Shown here: piece after piece, positions 6,650-15,149 of the stretch
Position numbering within the stretch: position 1 is the stretch's first letter
How the letters are laid out: each line of letters starts with the position of its first letter
NCBI GenBank assembly: GCA_964476375.1
Contig: CAYYZW010000031.1
Span: 1-28,423 of the forward strand
DNA: 28,423 nt
DNA from: SAT2750 sp964476375
GTDB lineage: Bacteria > Planctomycetota > Planctomycetia > Pirellulales > Pirellulaceae
Reading direction: 5' to 3'
Notes under the pieces: model-generated
What the model was told of the DNA's origin: nothing
The model's database searches: none
Seen by the model: only the letters and a program-made list of their open reading frames with translations
Position numbers and translations under genes: made by a program

Positions 6650-9600
6650 GTGTTATCCCCATGGATACTTCGAATTGTACTTGCCGTCATGCTGGCAGGG
6701 ATATCGTCTTGCCCAGCCTGGGGCCAGCTTCCCCCACCGGCTCAGCGGACCGTTGACTTCGAGAAGGACATCCTGCCGATCTTTCGCAGGCACTGCCTCG
6801 ATTGCCATGGTCCAGCAGAGCAGCAGAGCGGTCTCCGTGTCGATCGACGTTCCTCCTTGATGCGTGGGGGGGATAGCGGGGAAGCAGCGGTCCAGCCCGG
6901 GGCAAGCGAACGAAGCCACCTGGTTCGTGCCATTGCCGGGCTCGACGAGGATCTCGAGATGCCTCCCGAGGGTGAAAAACTCTCTGCCACGGAGATTGGC
7001 CTTGTTCGGAAGTGGATTGACAGTGGATTCCACTGGCCCGAATCCTATCTCCAGGAGGATCGTGATCCACGCCTGGACCGCTGGTCCTACCAGCCCCTGG
7101 CCAGGCCCAGGCCCCCGCGCACCCGTTCCCGCTGGGCCAGGAATCCAATCGACCAGTTTATCCTTGCGGGCCTCTCCCGGAAACGGCTGAAGCCTTCCGC
7201 CATGGCAGGGAACCGGGAGCTGCTGCGGAGAATCACACTGGTCACCCTTGGCCTGCCTCCAACCCTGGAGCAGCTGGAAAGCTACCAGGATCTAGAGAAC
7301 GATCAGAACTACCGTTCCCTCATGGAGGCGATGCTCCAGAGCCCGCACTTTGGGGAACGCTGGGCCCGCCACTGGCTGGACCTTGTCCGCTTCGGTGAAA
7401 CCACCGGTTTCGAGGTCAACCGGGAACGCCCCAATGCCTGGCCTTATCGCGACTACGTGATCAGGGCCTTCAACGACGATCTCCCCTACGACCAGTTCCT
7501 GCGCGAGCAGATCGCCGGGGATGCAATCGGTGCCGATGCAGCGGCCACCGGTTACCTGGTAGCCGGCCCTTCCGACAGCGTGAAGAGTACCGACAAGAAC
7601 CTGACGCTGATGCAACGGCAGGATGAACTGGCGGATATCGTCAATGTCACCGGCACTGCCATGCTGGGACTTTCCCTGGGGTGTGCCCGCTGTCACAGCC
7701 ACAAGTTTGACCCGGTATCTCAGAAAGATTACTACGCGATCCAGGCGGTCTTTGCCGGGGTCAACCACGGCACCCGTTCTGTGCCCGCCGGACAGGAAGA
7801 AACAGCCCAAGTGGCCATGGTGGAAGCCCGCTTGGGGGAATTGAGGGATCAGCTACAGGATTTCATCCCGCCTGCAGAAAGACGTTTTCAGCTGATCGAC
7901 GATAACGCCTCGGCGGCAGACGACCGGGCCGGGGTGGTGGCCCTTGTGCCCCGGGGTGGCCAGGGCAACAACCCGAAAGGACAGGCCCGGGGAGAGAAGG
8001 ACGATCCCGGGGGAAAGAATCATCCGGCCAATACCAGTGGCGGAACATACAGCTGGTGGCCCAGCAGGCCCGGAGAGGTCGTCCTGAACTACCGGCCCAT
8101 CACAAGGGGCCGGTTCCGTATCTGGCTCTCCTGGGGAAGCCACCACCCAGGCGCGACGACCTCTGCCGAGTACCTGCTGGACAGGGACGGGGATCCTCTC
8201 ACGACCGACGACCAGCAGATCCTGGCCCGTGTGAACCAGCAGCTTTTTGCCGATGGCACCAGGCGTAAGCAGGAAGGCTCGTCCCTCTGGAGTGGATACA
8301 GGGATACAGGGGTTCACGAGATGACTCCCCGGGCAACGATTCTCCTCAAGGCCGGACCCGATGGCAAAGTGGTTACGGCCGACATGCTTCTGCTGGAAAA
8401 AGTGGAGGCCGGGTCTGTCAACCCGCCGGTAATTTCTCATCCGGTCTTCCGCCCGGCGACCAATGCCCTTCATAACGTTGATGTTTTTTCACCCCTCCCG
8501 TCCCGTTTTGTTCGCTTCACGATCCACAACACCAATCGAAGCCAGCCCTGCATTGATGAACTGGAAGTTTTCTCGGGCACGGAAAATATCGCCCTTGCCA
8601 GCCGGGGAACCCGGCCCACCGCCTCGAGTACCCTGCCGAATTACGCCATCCACAAGCTGGAACACATCAATGACGGCACGTTCGGAAATTCCCATAGCTG
8701 GATCTCCAACGAAACGGGCCGTGGCTGGGTGCAGCTTGAATTCCCGCAGGTCACCACCATCGACAGGGTGGTATGGGCTCGCGACCGGGAAGGAAAGTTC
8801 TCCGACCGGGTGGCGACAAAGTACGTCATCGAGTCATCGCTGGACGGAAAAGAATGGAAAACCGTCGCCAGTTCCAACGACCGTCTCGGCTCAACCAGCC
8901 TGGCAGAAGCGACCGTCAGCTACCGGTTTGAGGGATTCCCGGCCGACGTCGCCAGCCGTGGCCGCCAGCTGCTTGAAGAAATGAATGCGTTGACCAGCCG
9001 CAGGGCGACCCTGGAGGCGACACGGACCATCTACGCCGGGACTTTCAGTGAACCGGCCACAACCTACCGGCTGCACCGGGGGGATCCACTGGCCCCCCGT
9101 GAGGAAGTCGGGCCCGACACAATCTCTGCGCTGGGTTCGCTGGGCATCCAGCCCCAGGCAGCGGAGCAGCAGAGACGGCTGGCTTTTGCCAACTGGATCA
9201 CGAGTCCCGACAATCCGCTGACGGCCCGCGTGATCGTGAACCGCCTCTGGCAGCATTACTTCGGAATCGCCATCGTCGACACTCCCAGTGACTTTGGTGC
9301 CAACGGGACCGCGCCAACTCACCCGGAACTGCTTGACTGGCTGGCCGTGGAACTGGTGGAACACGGCTGGAGCCTGAAACACATTCACCGGCTGATCCTG
9401 GATTCTGCAACTTTTCGGCAATCCAGCGCCCCCCGGGGGAAGGGATTGGCGATCGACAGTGACAGCCGGCTCCTCTGGCGTTTCCCACCTCGCCGGCTGG
9501 AGGCCGAACCGATCCGAGACAGCATTCTCTCCATTTCCGGGATGCTGGACCTGCGTCCTGGCGGCCCGGGTTTCAGTGGCTTTGAAGTCCAGATGGAAAA

Positions 9601-10006
9601 TGTCCGTCATTACTTTCCGCTTGCATCCTATGGCCCACAGCACTGGCGGCGGATGATCTACATGACCAAGGTCCGCCAGGAACAGGATTCGGTCTTCGGC
9701 CTTTTTGACTGTCCCGACGGCAGCCAGGTCATGCCCCAGCGGAGTCGTTCCACGACCCCGCTCCAGGCACTCAACCTGCTCAATAGCCAGTTCGTCATCC
9801 AGCAGGCCGAGTTCATGGCGACGCGGATCCAAAATGAAGCCGGAGCGAACACGGCTGACCAGGCACGTCACGCCTTCCTTTTAGCCTTTTCCCGGCCTGC
9901 CGAAGCAGGAGAACTGGAGGACTCGGTTGCCCTGGTGGAGGAAAACGGCCTGGTCACGTTCTGCCGCGCCCTGATCAACAGTAACGAATTCCTTTTCATT
10001 CCCTAG
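6650..10006 (+). CDS. PSD1-family exported cytochrome-like protein (PSCyt1-DUF1549-F5/8C-DUF1553)
   Basis: 1118 residues from GTG 6650, chosen because of GGAGG nine bases upstream. Residues 1-25 are a signal peptide (W-I-L-R-I-V-L-A-V-M-L-A-G). Residues 35-130 are a planctomycete cytochrome c-like domain with C-L-D-C-H at 49-53 and a probable axial Met in E-M-P-P-E-G (104). DUF1549 covers about 160-375 and ends with a second haem-type motif, C-A-R-C-H at 345-349, followed by S-H-K-F-D-P. Residues 436-466 are a Gly/Asn/Lys-rich low-complexity linker. Residues about 640-750 form an F5/8C (discoidin-like) carbohydrate-binding fold. DUF1553 runs from about 815 to near the C-terminus, with N-R-L-W-Q-H-Y-F-G and L-L-D-W-L-A. 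The family is linked to polysaccharide degradation loci in planctomycetes, but no catalytic role is proven. The DUF1501 partner follows after 32 bases. Confidence 0.93.
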   Translation: MLSPWILRIVLAVMLAGISSCPAWGQLPPPAQRTVDFEKDILPIFRRHCLDCHGPAEQQSGLRVDRRSSLMRGGDSGEAAVQPGASERSHLVRAIAGLDEDLEMPPEGEKLSATEIGLVRKWIDSGFHWPESYLQEDRDPRLDRWSYQPLARPRPPRTRSRWARNPIDQFILAGLSRKRLKPSAMAGNRELLRRITLVTLGLPPTLEQLESYQDLENDQNYRSLMEAMLQSPHFGERWARHWLDLVRFGETTGFEVNRERPNAWPYRDYVIRAFNDDLPYDQFLREQIAGDAIGADAAATGYLVAGPSDSVKSTDKNLTLMQRQDELADIVNVTGTAMLGLSLGCARCHSHKFDPVSQKDYYAIQAVFAGVNHGTRSVPAGQEETAQVAMVEARLGELRDQLQDFIPPAERRFQLIDDNASAADDRAGVVALVPRGGQGNNPKGQARGEKDDPGGKNHPANTSGGTYSWWPSRPGEVVLNYRPITRGRFRIWLSWGSHHPGATTSAEYLLDRDGDPLTTDDQQILARVNQQLFADGTRRKQEGSSLWSGYRDTGVHEMTPRATILLKAGPDGKVVTADMLLLEKVEAGSVNPPVISHPVFRPATNALHNVDVFSPLPSRFVRFTIHNTNRSQPCIDELEVFSGTENIALASRGTRPTASSTLPNYAIHKLEHINDGTFGNSHSWISNETGRGWVQLEFPQVTTIDRVVWARDREGKFSDRVATKYVIESSLDGKEWKTVASSNDRLGSTSLAEATVSYRFEGFPADVASRGRQLLEEMNALTSRRATLEATRTIYAGTFSEPATTYRLHRGDPLAPREEVGPDTISALGSLGIQPQAAEQQRRLAFANWITSPDNPLTARVIVNRLWQHYFGIAIVDTPSDFGANGTAPTHPELLDWLAVELVEHGWSLKHIHRLILDSATFRQSSAPRGKGLAIDSDSRLLWRFPPRRLEAEPIRDSILSISGMLDLRPGGPGFSGFEVQMENVRHYFPLASYGPQHWRRMIYMTKVRQEQDSVFGLFDCPDGSQVMPQRSRSTTPLQALNLLNSQFVIQQAEFMATRIQNEAGANTADQARHAFLLAFSRPAEAGELEDSVALVEENGLVTFCRALINSNEFLFIP

Positions 10007-10038
10007 CACGTTTTTCCCGGACAGAGGTTGCAGAGGTC

Positions 10039-11556
10039 ATGTCGAGTTTCCAACAAGAAAACTATTCCGGCCGCCATCTGCTTGATCGTCGCCAGTGGAT
10101 GGGAAACATGGCGACAGGATTAAGCGGGATTGCCCTGGCACAGATCCTGGCCGAGGAACACATGCTCGGCCAGCAGCCGGACCAACGTGGAGTGAGCGAA
10201 AAAACCCCCGTTCATCCGCAGATTGACCCGGCCCGGCCCCATGCAGCCCGCCCCTCCCACTTCCCTGCACAAGCCAAGCAGGTGGTGATGATCTTTTGCA
10301 GCGGTGCCATCAGCCAGATCGACACATTTGACTACAAGCCCGAGCTGATCAAGCGTAACGGTCAGCCGCTGCCAGGAGCCGATGACCTGATTACTTTCCA
10401 GGGAAAGCAGGGAAACCTGACGCGGAGTCCCTGGAAGTTCACTCCACGAGGCGAAAGTGGCAAGATGGTCTCCGAACTGGTGGACCACCTGGGAAAGCAT
10501 GCCGACCGGATGTGTTTTGTTCATTCCATGACCAGCAAGACCAACACGCACGGCCCCGGGGAGAACTTCATGTCGACCGGGTTTACCCTGGACGGCTTTC
10601 CCAGCATCGGATCCTGGGTTTCCTATGCACTTGGCAGTGAAGTCTCCAACTTGCCTGCTTTCGTGGCCATTCCCGATCCACGGGGGACTCCCCAGGCGAG
10701 TGTGAATAACTGGGGGCCGGGATTCCTGCCGGCCGCTTTCCAGGGCACGGATTTCAATGCCAGCAAGCCGATTCGCAACCTGGCCCGGCCTTCCCGGATC
10801 TCCAGACAACAGGAACAGGCAACACGCAATTTCCTGCAGAAGCTCAATGCTCGCCACCTGGCCAGGTTCCCCGGCGACTCCCAGCTCGCTGCCCGAATCT
10901 CCAGCTATGAACTGGCAGCACGGATGCAGCTGAGTGTACCGGAGGTCACGGACATCGATTCCGAACCTGCCCATATCCTCAAGCTCTACGGTGCAGACGA
11001 CAGGGAAAACAAGCTCAAGGCCTCCTATGCAAGGAACTGTATCCTTGCCCGGCGACTGCTGGAGAAGGGAGTCCGTTTCATCCAGCTGTTTAACGGCTCT
11101 TACCAGACTGGAGGGGAGGGAACGAGCAACTGGGACGGGCACAAGGTGCTCCACAAGCAGTACTCGATCCATGGCCCGATCCTGGACCAGCCAACAGCGG
11201 GGCTGATAAGCGACCTGGCCCAGCGCGGCATGCTGAAGGAGACACTGGTCGTTTTCTGCTCGGAATTTGGGCGGATGCCGACCTTCCAGGCCGGCGCCTC
11301 AGGCCGGGATCATAATCCCTCCGGCTTCACGACCTGGATGGCCGGCGCCGGCGTGAAGGCACCGTTTAGTTATGGGGCCAGTGACGAGTTTGGTTACAGG
11401 GCGGTGGAAAATACCAGCACGGTTTATGACTTCCATGCCACGATCCTGCACCTCCTGGGACTGGATCACGAGCGGCTCAGTTTCTACCACAACGGCATCC
11501 AGAGGCGGCTGACCGACGTGCATGGCACGGTCATCCACGATGTGCTCGCCACCTGA
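10039..11556 (+). CDS. DUF1501 family protein, Tat-type signal
   Basis: A 505-residue protein of the DUF1501 family, which belongs to the alkaline phosphatase/sulfatase-like fold. Residues 12-40 resemble a twin-arginine leader (L-D-R-R-Q-W-M-G-N-M, then a weakly hydrophobic stretch), so periplasmic export is likely. Family hallmarks are S-Q-I-D-T-F-D-Y-K-P near residue 95, H-S-M-T-S-K-T-N-T-H-G-P near 165, C-S-E-F-G-R-M-P-T-F near 405 and G-R-D-H-N-P-S-G-F-T shortly after. The gene is 32 bases behind the PSD1 gene and almost certainly in the same operon; this pairing is the rule in planctomycetes, where the two proteins are thought to act together. The substrate is unknown. AGAGG occurs at 10023-10027 (11 bases from the ATG) and again at 10032-10036 (2 bases, too near). 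The stop lies 3 bases from the stop of the convergent kinase gene. Confidence 0.93.
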   Translation: MSSFQQENYSGRHLLDRRQWMGNMATGLSGIALAQILAEEHMLGQQPDQRGVSEKTPVHPQIDPARPHAARPSHFPAQAKQVVMIFCSGAISQIDTFDYKPELIKRNGQPLPGADDLITFQGKQGNLTRSPWKFTPRGESGKMVSELVDHLGKHADRMCFVHSMTSKTNTHGPGENFMSTGFTLDGFPSIGSWVSYALGSEVSNLPAFVAIPDPRGTPQASVNNWGPGFLPAAFQGTDFNASKPIRNLARPSRISRQQEQATRNFLQKLNARHLARFPGDSQLAARISSYELAARMQLSVPEVTDIDSEPAHILKLYGADDRENKLKASYARNCILARRLLEKGVRFIQLFNGSYQTGGEGTSNWDGHKVLHKQYSIHGPILDQPTAGLISDLAQRGMLKETLVVFCSEFGRMPTFQAGASGRDHNPSGFTTWMAGAGVKAPFSYGASDEFGYRAVENTSTVYDFHATILHLLGLDHERLSFYHNGIQRRLTDVHGTVIHDVLAT

Positions 11557-11559
11557 AGT

Positions 11560-13662
11560 TCATCGCTTGAACGCCAGGTAGCCCATGCCGAGGACAACCA
11601 GGACCAGGACCACCAGCGCCATGGCGCCTTCCAGTCGCAGGTTCTGGCCAAGTTCCACGACCGGCATTGTTGCCTCCGCATAATTCTCCTGGACCAGGAC
11701 GATCAGGTTGGATGACTTGTCGTCGGTTGTTTCCCGCCCACCTGGCAACTTGACCAACTGGGTCGAAGCAATCCAGAGAGCTCCCTTCTCTTTCCTTTGG
11801 AGAAAATCATAGACCGGATCGACATACTGCGTGGTCCTGTTCTGCTGCAAGCGTTCCAGATCGCCGGGACCGACATGAAAGGTCTCGTCCGAATCCAGCA
11901 GGCCGGGCTGTCGCAGGTCAGGATGCTGTAAAATCACACCGTCACGGCCATCCAGAAAGACCGCCTTCTGGTTTCCCAGGTTCTCACTTCGCAGGGTCGA
12001 GAAGTCACCAAGGTTGACCGTGATCGCCATCACACCGATGGTCTCCAGCTGCCCCTCTACGATGCCCTTGACGGGAGTCGAAATCGCCACTTTCCATTTC
12101 TTCGTGGTGGTACTCTTGAAAGCAGCCGAGAGGTGGGTTGAGGCGATCGGACGTGCTCCTTCCAGAACCAGGTTCCGCTCGCGGTCGACTGGTTTTCCGT
12201 GGAAGTAGGTCCTCCAGCAGTAGTTTTTCCCCTCCGATTGAGATGCCCGTTCGGAATTGGCATAGGCAACGGCAAGCATCGTACCGGTGGCATCCACCAC
12301 GAACATGCTGGCAAGATTCGGCCGTCGCTGGGGATCGCCCTTGAGATCGGTGATGTAACGCTGCAGGCTGGCATCGAGATGCCCAAGCAGCCTGCCGCGG
12401 AAGGGATCGACAATGAAATCGTCCCTGGCAGCGGTCCGTTCCTCGTCGGCCCGGATCCGTAACTGAAGCTGATGAAGTTCTTTGAGCTTCAGTACGTCCT
12501 GGAGATGCTGCTGGAGCTGCTCACTTGCCGCTTCCTGCTCCACGATCCGGAAATACTGTTCGATCTCGTCCTCCACCGAACGTGCCACATGCCGGGCGAC
12601 CCAGGAGTTGTTCTCGTAAGCCCGCTCTCGCACCGCGACTTCGGCCTCTTCCACCGCGCGGGAATACCAGTGGATACTGAGGAAGACCATTCCCACCAGA
12701 AGGATCAGTGGCACGCCGATCCCGAGCAGCATCAATGGTCGACGGGCCCGGGACCGCTCTCGTGCCCGGAGCGCCGAGAGGACCTGCTGGGGATTGGCAA
12801 ATCGCTGATCCGGGTCAACGGCCAGGCAACGGTCGAGTATTTCCAGCAGCGGCCGATCCAGCCCCTGCTGCTGGAACTGGCGGGAGGGAGCCACCTGTTT
12901 CTCAATCAACGCCCTGTATCGCTTCAAACGCTCTGCCAGGGTGCTTGCCTCCTCAATTTCATCCACTGTTGTTTTATCTCGCCACGGCGCCTTTCCGGTG
13001 AGCATCGCATGCAGCAGTGAACCGAGGGCATAGACATCCCACCGTGCATCGGGAACTGCCTCCAGGTCTGCCTGTTCCGGAGCCATGTAGAAGAGCGTCC
13101 CCAGCGCCGGCGTCTGTTCATGGGAGAGTCGTGACTGGCCGAAATCAGCCAGTCGGGGCTTGTCATCCATATCCAGCAGGATGTTCGCTGGCTTCAAGTC
13201 ACAATGAAAAACCCCCTTGGAATGAGCATGCACCAGGCCGATTGCCAGGTCGGTCGTCATCTCGACAGCTTCCTCAATCGGCATGGGACCGTGCTTGTCG
13301 AGGTGATCTTCCAGAGAGCCCTTCTCCAGGTACTCCATCACGTAATAGGGAGGATCTGCATTCCAGCCCACATCCAGGAGCTGAACCACGTAGCGATCGC
13401 TGGACATGAAGACCAGCTTTTCTACTTCCTGGGAGAGCAGGGACCAGTCCACCCCGCTGCGGTGAAAGAAGAACTTGACCGCCACCTGGCGCCCGGTCGT
13501 CTCATCCACTCCGACCCAGACCTGCCCGTAGGCACCCGACCCCAGAACCCGGTGGAGCCTGTATCCCGGCACGGTCGTCGGCGGCTGGTCCTGATCCAGG
13601 CTTAACTGGCGGGCTCGCACCTGCTCGGCATCGGTCTGTTTTTCCGTCGGTTCAAAGTTCAT
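11560..13662 (-). CDS. Membrane Ser/Thr protein kinase with extracytoplasmic sensor domain
   Basis: 700 residues from the ATG at 13662. A cytoplasmic kinase domain covers about 34-300: glycine loop G-S-G-A-Y-G (41-46), ATP Lys K63, alpha-C Glu E79, catalytic loop H-C-D-L-K-P-A-N (153-160), D-F-G at 173-175 and A-P-E at 194-196. The HRD Arg is Cys154, which makes this a non-RD kinase; this loop is common in planctomycetes. A transmembrane helix at about 309-331 leads to an extracytoplasmic region (332-675) that starts with a long helical, coiled-coil-like stretch and then resembles a Cache/PAS-like sensor (M-F-V-V-D-A-T-G-T-M-L-A; Y-C-W-R-T-Y-F-H-G; A-I-S-T-P-V-K). A second helix is at 677-697. 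The likely role is phosphorylation of cytoplasmic targets in response to an external ligand. An ATG at 13746 is in frame but lies on a TATAAT -10 box and adds 28 atypical residues. Confidence 0.9.
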   Translation of the reverse strand: MNFEPTEKQTDAEQVRARQLSLDQDQPPTTVPGYRLHRVLGSGAYGQVWVGVDETTGRQVAVKFFFHRSGVDWSLLSQEVEKLVFMSSDRYVVQLLDVGWNADPPYYVMEYLEKGSLEDHLDKHGPMPIEEAVEMTTDLAIGLVHAHSKGVFHCDLKPANILLDMDDKPRLADFGQSRLSHEQTPALGTLFYMAPEQADLEAVPDARWDVYALGSLLHAMLTGKAPWRDKTTVDEIEEASTLAERLKRYRALIEKQVAPSRQFQQQGLDRPLLEILDRCLAVDPDQRFANPQQVLSALRARERSRARRPLMLLGIGVPLILLVGMVFLSIHWYSRAVEEAEVAVRERAYENNSWVARHVARSVEDEIEQYFRIVEQEAASEQLQQHLQDVLKLKELHQLQLRIRADEERTAARDDFIVDPFRGRLLGHLDASLQRYITDLKGDPQRRPNLASMFVVDATGTMLAVAYANSERASQSEGKNYCWRTYFHGKPVDRERNLVLEGARPIASTHLSAAFKSTTTKKWKVAISTPVKGIVEGQLETIGVMAITVNLGDFSTLRSENLGNQKAVFLDGRDGVILQHPDLRQPGLLDSDETFHVGPGDLERLQQNRTTQYVDPVYDFLQRKEKGALWIASTQLVKLPGGRETTDDKSSNLIVLVQENYAEATMPVVELGQNLRLEGAMALVVLVLVVLGMGYLAFKR

Positions 13663-13744
13663 AACGAGGCCTGGCTGTTTTTCCCGTCGATCCCGCGCTC
13701 TATAGTGGGGCCTAAGCAAGCACACGTTCCGCAGGTTCTGGTTC

Positions 13745-13750
13745 ATTATA
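13745..13750 (-). promoter_or_regulatory. TATAAT -10 box for the kinase gene
   Basis: On the minus strand this is an exact TATAAT, about 83 bases before the ATG at 13662. No good -35 is seen (the best match at 16-17 bases is poor). Its position on top of the upstream ATG (13746) supports the downstream start. Confidence 0.4.
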
Positions 13751-13776
13751 GGGCAACCACGGCCTCAATCTAACTC

Positions 13777-13782
13777 GGGGAG
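13777..13782 (+). promoter_or_regulatory. Ribosome binding site of the amidohydrolase gene
   Basis: GGGGAG stands 7 bases before the ATG at 13790, a strong Shine-Dalgarno match that fixes the start. Confidence 0.6.
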
Positions 13783-13789
13783 AAGTTCC

Positions 13790-14974
13790 ATGATCCGCCG
13801 TTATTACCACCTCGTCGCTCTTCTCTGCCTGTTTCCCGCAGGCCTGGTTTCCCAGGAGACCGCCGGCCCTCTCGACGGCCGAGAGGGAAGAAACCTGGCA
13901 CTGGGCCATTTCCGGCCCCGGGCAATGCTGAGAGTGGACCAGCACGAGCTGGAAAGGGCGAGGTTCCCGGTCGTCGATATCCACACCCATTTTCGTTACC
14001 GGCTGCACCATTCGCCCGAGCAGCTGGACGAGTTTGTTCGCCTGATGGACCGCCACCAGATCGCCGTCTGCGTGAGCCTGGACGGCAAGCTGGGGGATCT
14101 GCTCGATGAACACTGCAAGTACCTCTGGTCACGGTACCGGGACCGCTTCCTGGTCTTCGCCAACGTCGACTGGCAGGGTGGCGGCAGCAAGGACGATCCT
14201 GCCAGCTGGGACTGCCATCGACCCGATTTTGCCCGTCGCGTGGCCCGCCAGCTGGCCGAGGCCCGGCAGCGTGGGGTGAGCGGGCTGAAACTCTTCAAGC
14301 AATTTGGGCTCGGCTACCGGAATCCGGACGGTTCGCTGATCGCCATCGATGATCCGCGATGGAATCCGATCTGGGAGGCATGCGGAAAACTGGGGCTGCC
14401 GGTGATTATCCATACCGCCGACCCGGCCGCTTTCTTCCTTTCCATTGACGAAACCAACGAGCGATGGGAAGAACTCTTCAGGCACCCGGAATGGAGTTTT
14501 CCGGCCGAGCGGTTTCCCTCCCGGGAGTCCCTCCTGGAGGCCCGCAACCGGGTCATTGCCCGCCACCCGGGGACGACTTTCATTGGCGCCCATGTCGCGA
14601 ACAACTCGGAAGACCTGGCCACGGTCGGTCGCTGGCTTGATCGCTATCCGAATCTCTACGTGGAACCGGCCAGCCGAATCGGTGAACTGGGGCGGCAGCC
14701 CTACACCGCTCGCCGTTTCTTCCTCAAGTACTCCGATCGCATCCTGTTCGGGACAGATGGTCCCTGGCCGGAGACACGGATCCGGCTTTACTGGCGGTTC
14801 CTGGAAACCTTTGATGAGTACTTTCCATATTCTGAAAAGGCATTTCCTCCCCAGGGTTTGTGGAACATCTACGGCATTGGACTGCCCGACCGCGTGCTCA
14901 GAAAAATCTACTACCAGAATGCCATGCGGGTGATTCCAGGCGTTCGCAGCCGACTCTCCACTTTCAACCCGTGA
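13790..14974 (+). CDS. Exported amidohydrolase family 2 protein
   Basis: A 394-residue protein. Residues 1-21 form a signal peptide (H-L-V-A-L-L-C-L-F-P-A-G-L-V-S-Q), so it acts outside the cytoplasm. The rest is a metal-dependent TIM barrel of the amidohydrolase 2/ACMSD group: H65-x-H67 in V-D-I-H-T-H-F, a conserved Lys at K167 (G-L-K-L-F-K), H208 (I-I-H-T-A-D-P), H268 (I-G-A-H-V-A) and metal Asp D323 (F-G-T-D-G-P). All expected metal ligands are therefore present and the enzyme is probably active as a hydrolase or decarboxylase. The substrate cannot be told from the sequence. An arrangement W-R-F-L-E-T-F-D-E-Y-F near the C-terminus is common in planctomycete homologues. It is transcribed away from the kinase gene and followed by lysS, which has its own promoter. 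Confidence 0.87.
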   Translation: MIRRYYHLVALLCLFPAGLVSQETAGPLDGREGRNLALGHFRPRAMLRVDQHELERARFPVVDIHTHFRYRLHHSPEQLDEFVRLMDRHQIAVCVSLDGKLGDLLDEHCKYLWSRYRDRFLVFANVDWQGGGSKDDPASWDCHRPDFARRVARQLAEARQRGVSGLKLFKQFGLGYRNPDGSLIAIDDPRWNPIWEACGKLGLPVIIHTADPAAFFLSIDETNERWEELFRHPEWSFPAERFPSRESLLEARNRVIARHPGTTFIGAHVANNSEDLATVGRWLDRYPNLYVEPASRIGELGRQPYTARRFFLKYSDRILFGTDGPWPETRIRLYWRFLETFDEYFPYSEKAFPPQGLWNIYGIGLPDRVLRKIYYQNAMRVIPGVRSRLSTFNP

Positions 14975-15025
14975 ATACCGGCTGGAGAAAAGCAATCGGC
15001 TGCCTCCCAGGTTCTCAATCCGACA

Positions 15026-15053
15026 TTGACCCTCCCTCGGGTTTCACTAAAAT
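15026..15053 (+). promoter_or_regulatory. Promoter upstream of lysS
   Basis: TTGACC (15026-15031) and TAAAAT (15048-15053) are separated by 16 bases; each matches the sigma-70 consensus at five of six positions. The predicted transcript starts near 15060, giving a leader of about 90 bases before ATG 15150. Confidence 0.55.
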
Positions 15054-15149
15054 GTTGCGGTTCAAGAGTTGAACGGCATCGCGGCTGTGCAGCAGAAGAT
15101 CTGCATGGCAATCCTATTTCCACCCATTCTGGCGGGCAGGCGGGCACCC

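Noticed and set aside
8891..9871. A 326-codon minus-strand frame inside the PSD1 gene
   Set aside because: It is opposite the well-conserved DUF1553 region and shows no protein-like motif.
10120..11172. A 350-codon minus-strand frame inside the DUF1501 gene
   Set aside because: It is antisense to a recognised family and has no domain or start signal of its own.
11558..11572. Inverted repeat GTTCA-TCGCT-TGAAC at the DUF1501/kinase junction
   Set aside because: The five-base stem without a T-tract is too weak to call a terminator.
13663..13746. An N-terminal extension of the kinase from ATG 13746
   Set aside because: The codon lies on an exact minus-strand TATAAT, and the extra residues are basic and unlike a kinase N-terminus.
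15069..15149. Longer starts of lysS at TTG 15069 or ATG 15105
   Set aside because: The added residues are hydrophobic and unlike LysS N-termini; the TTG is only about ten bases from the predicted transcription start.
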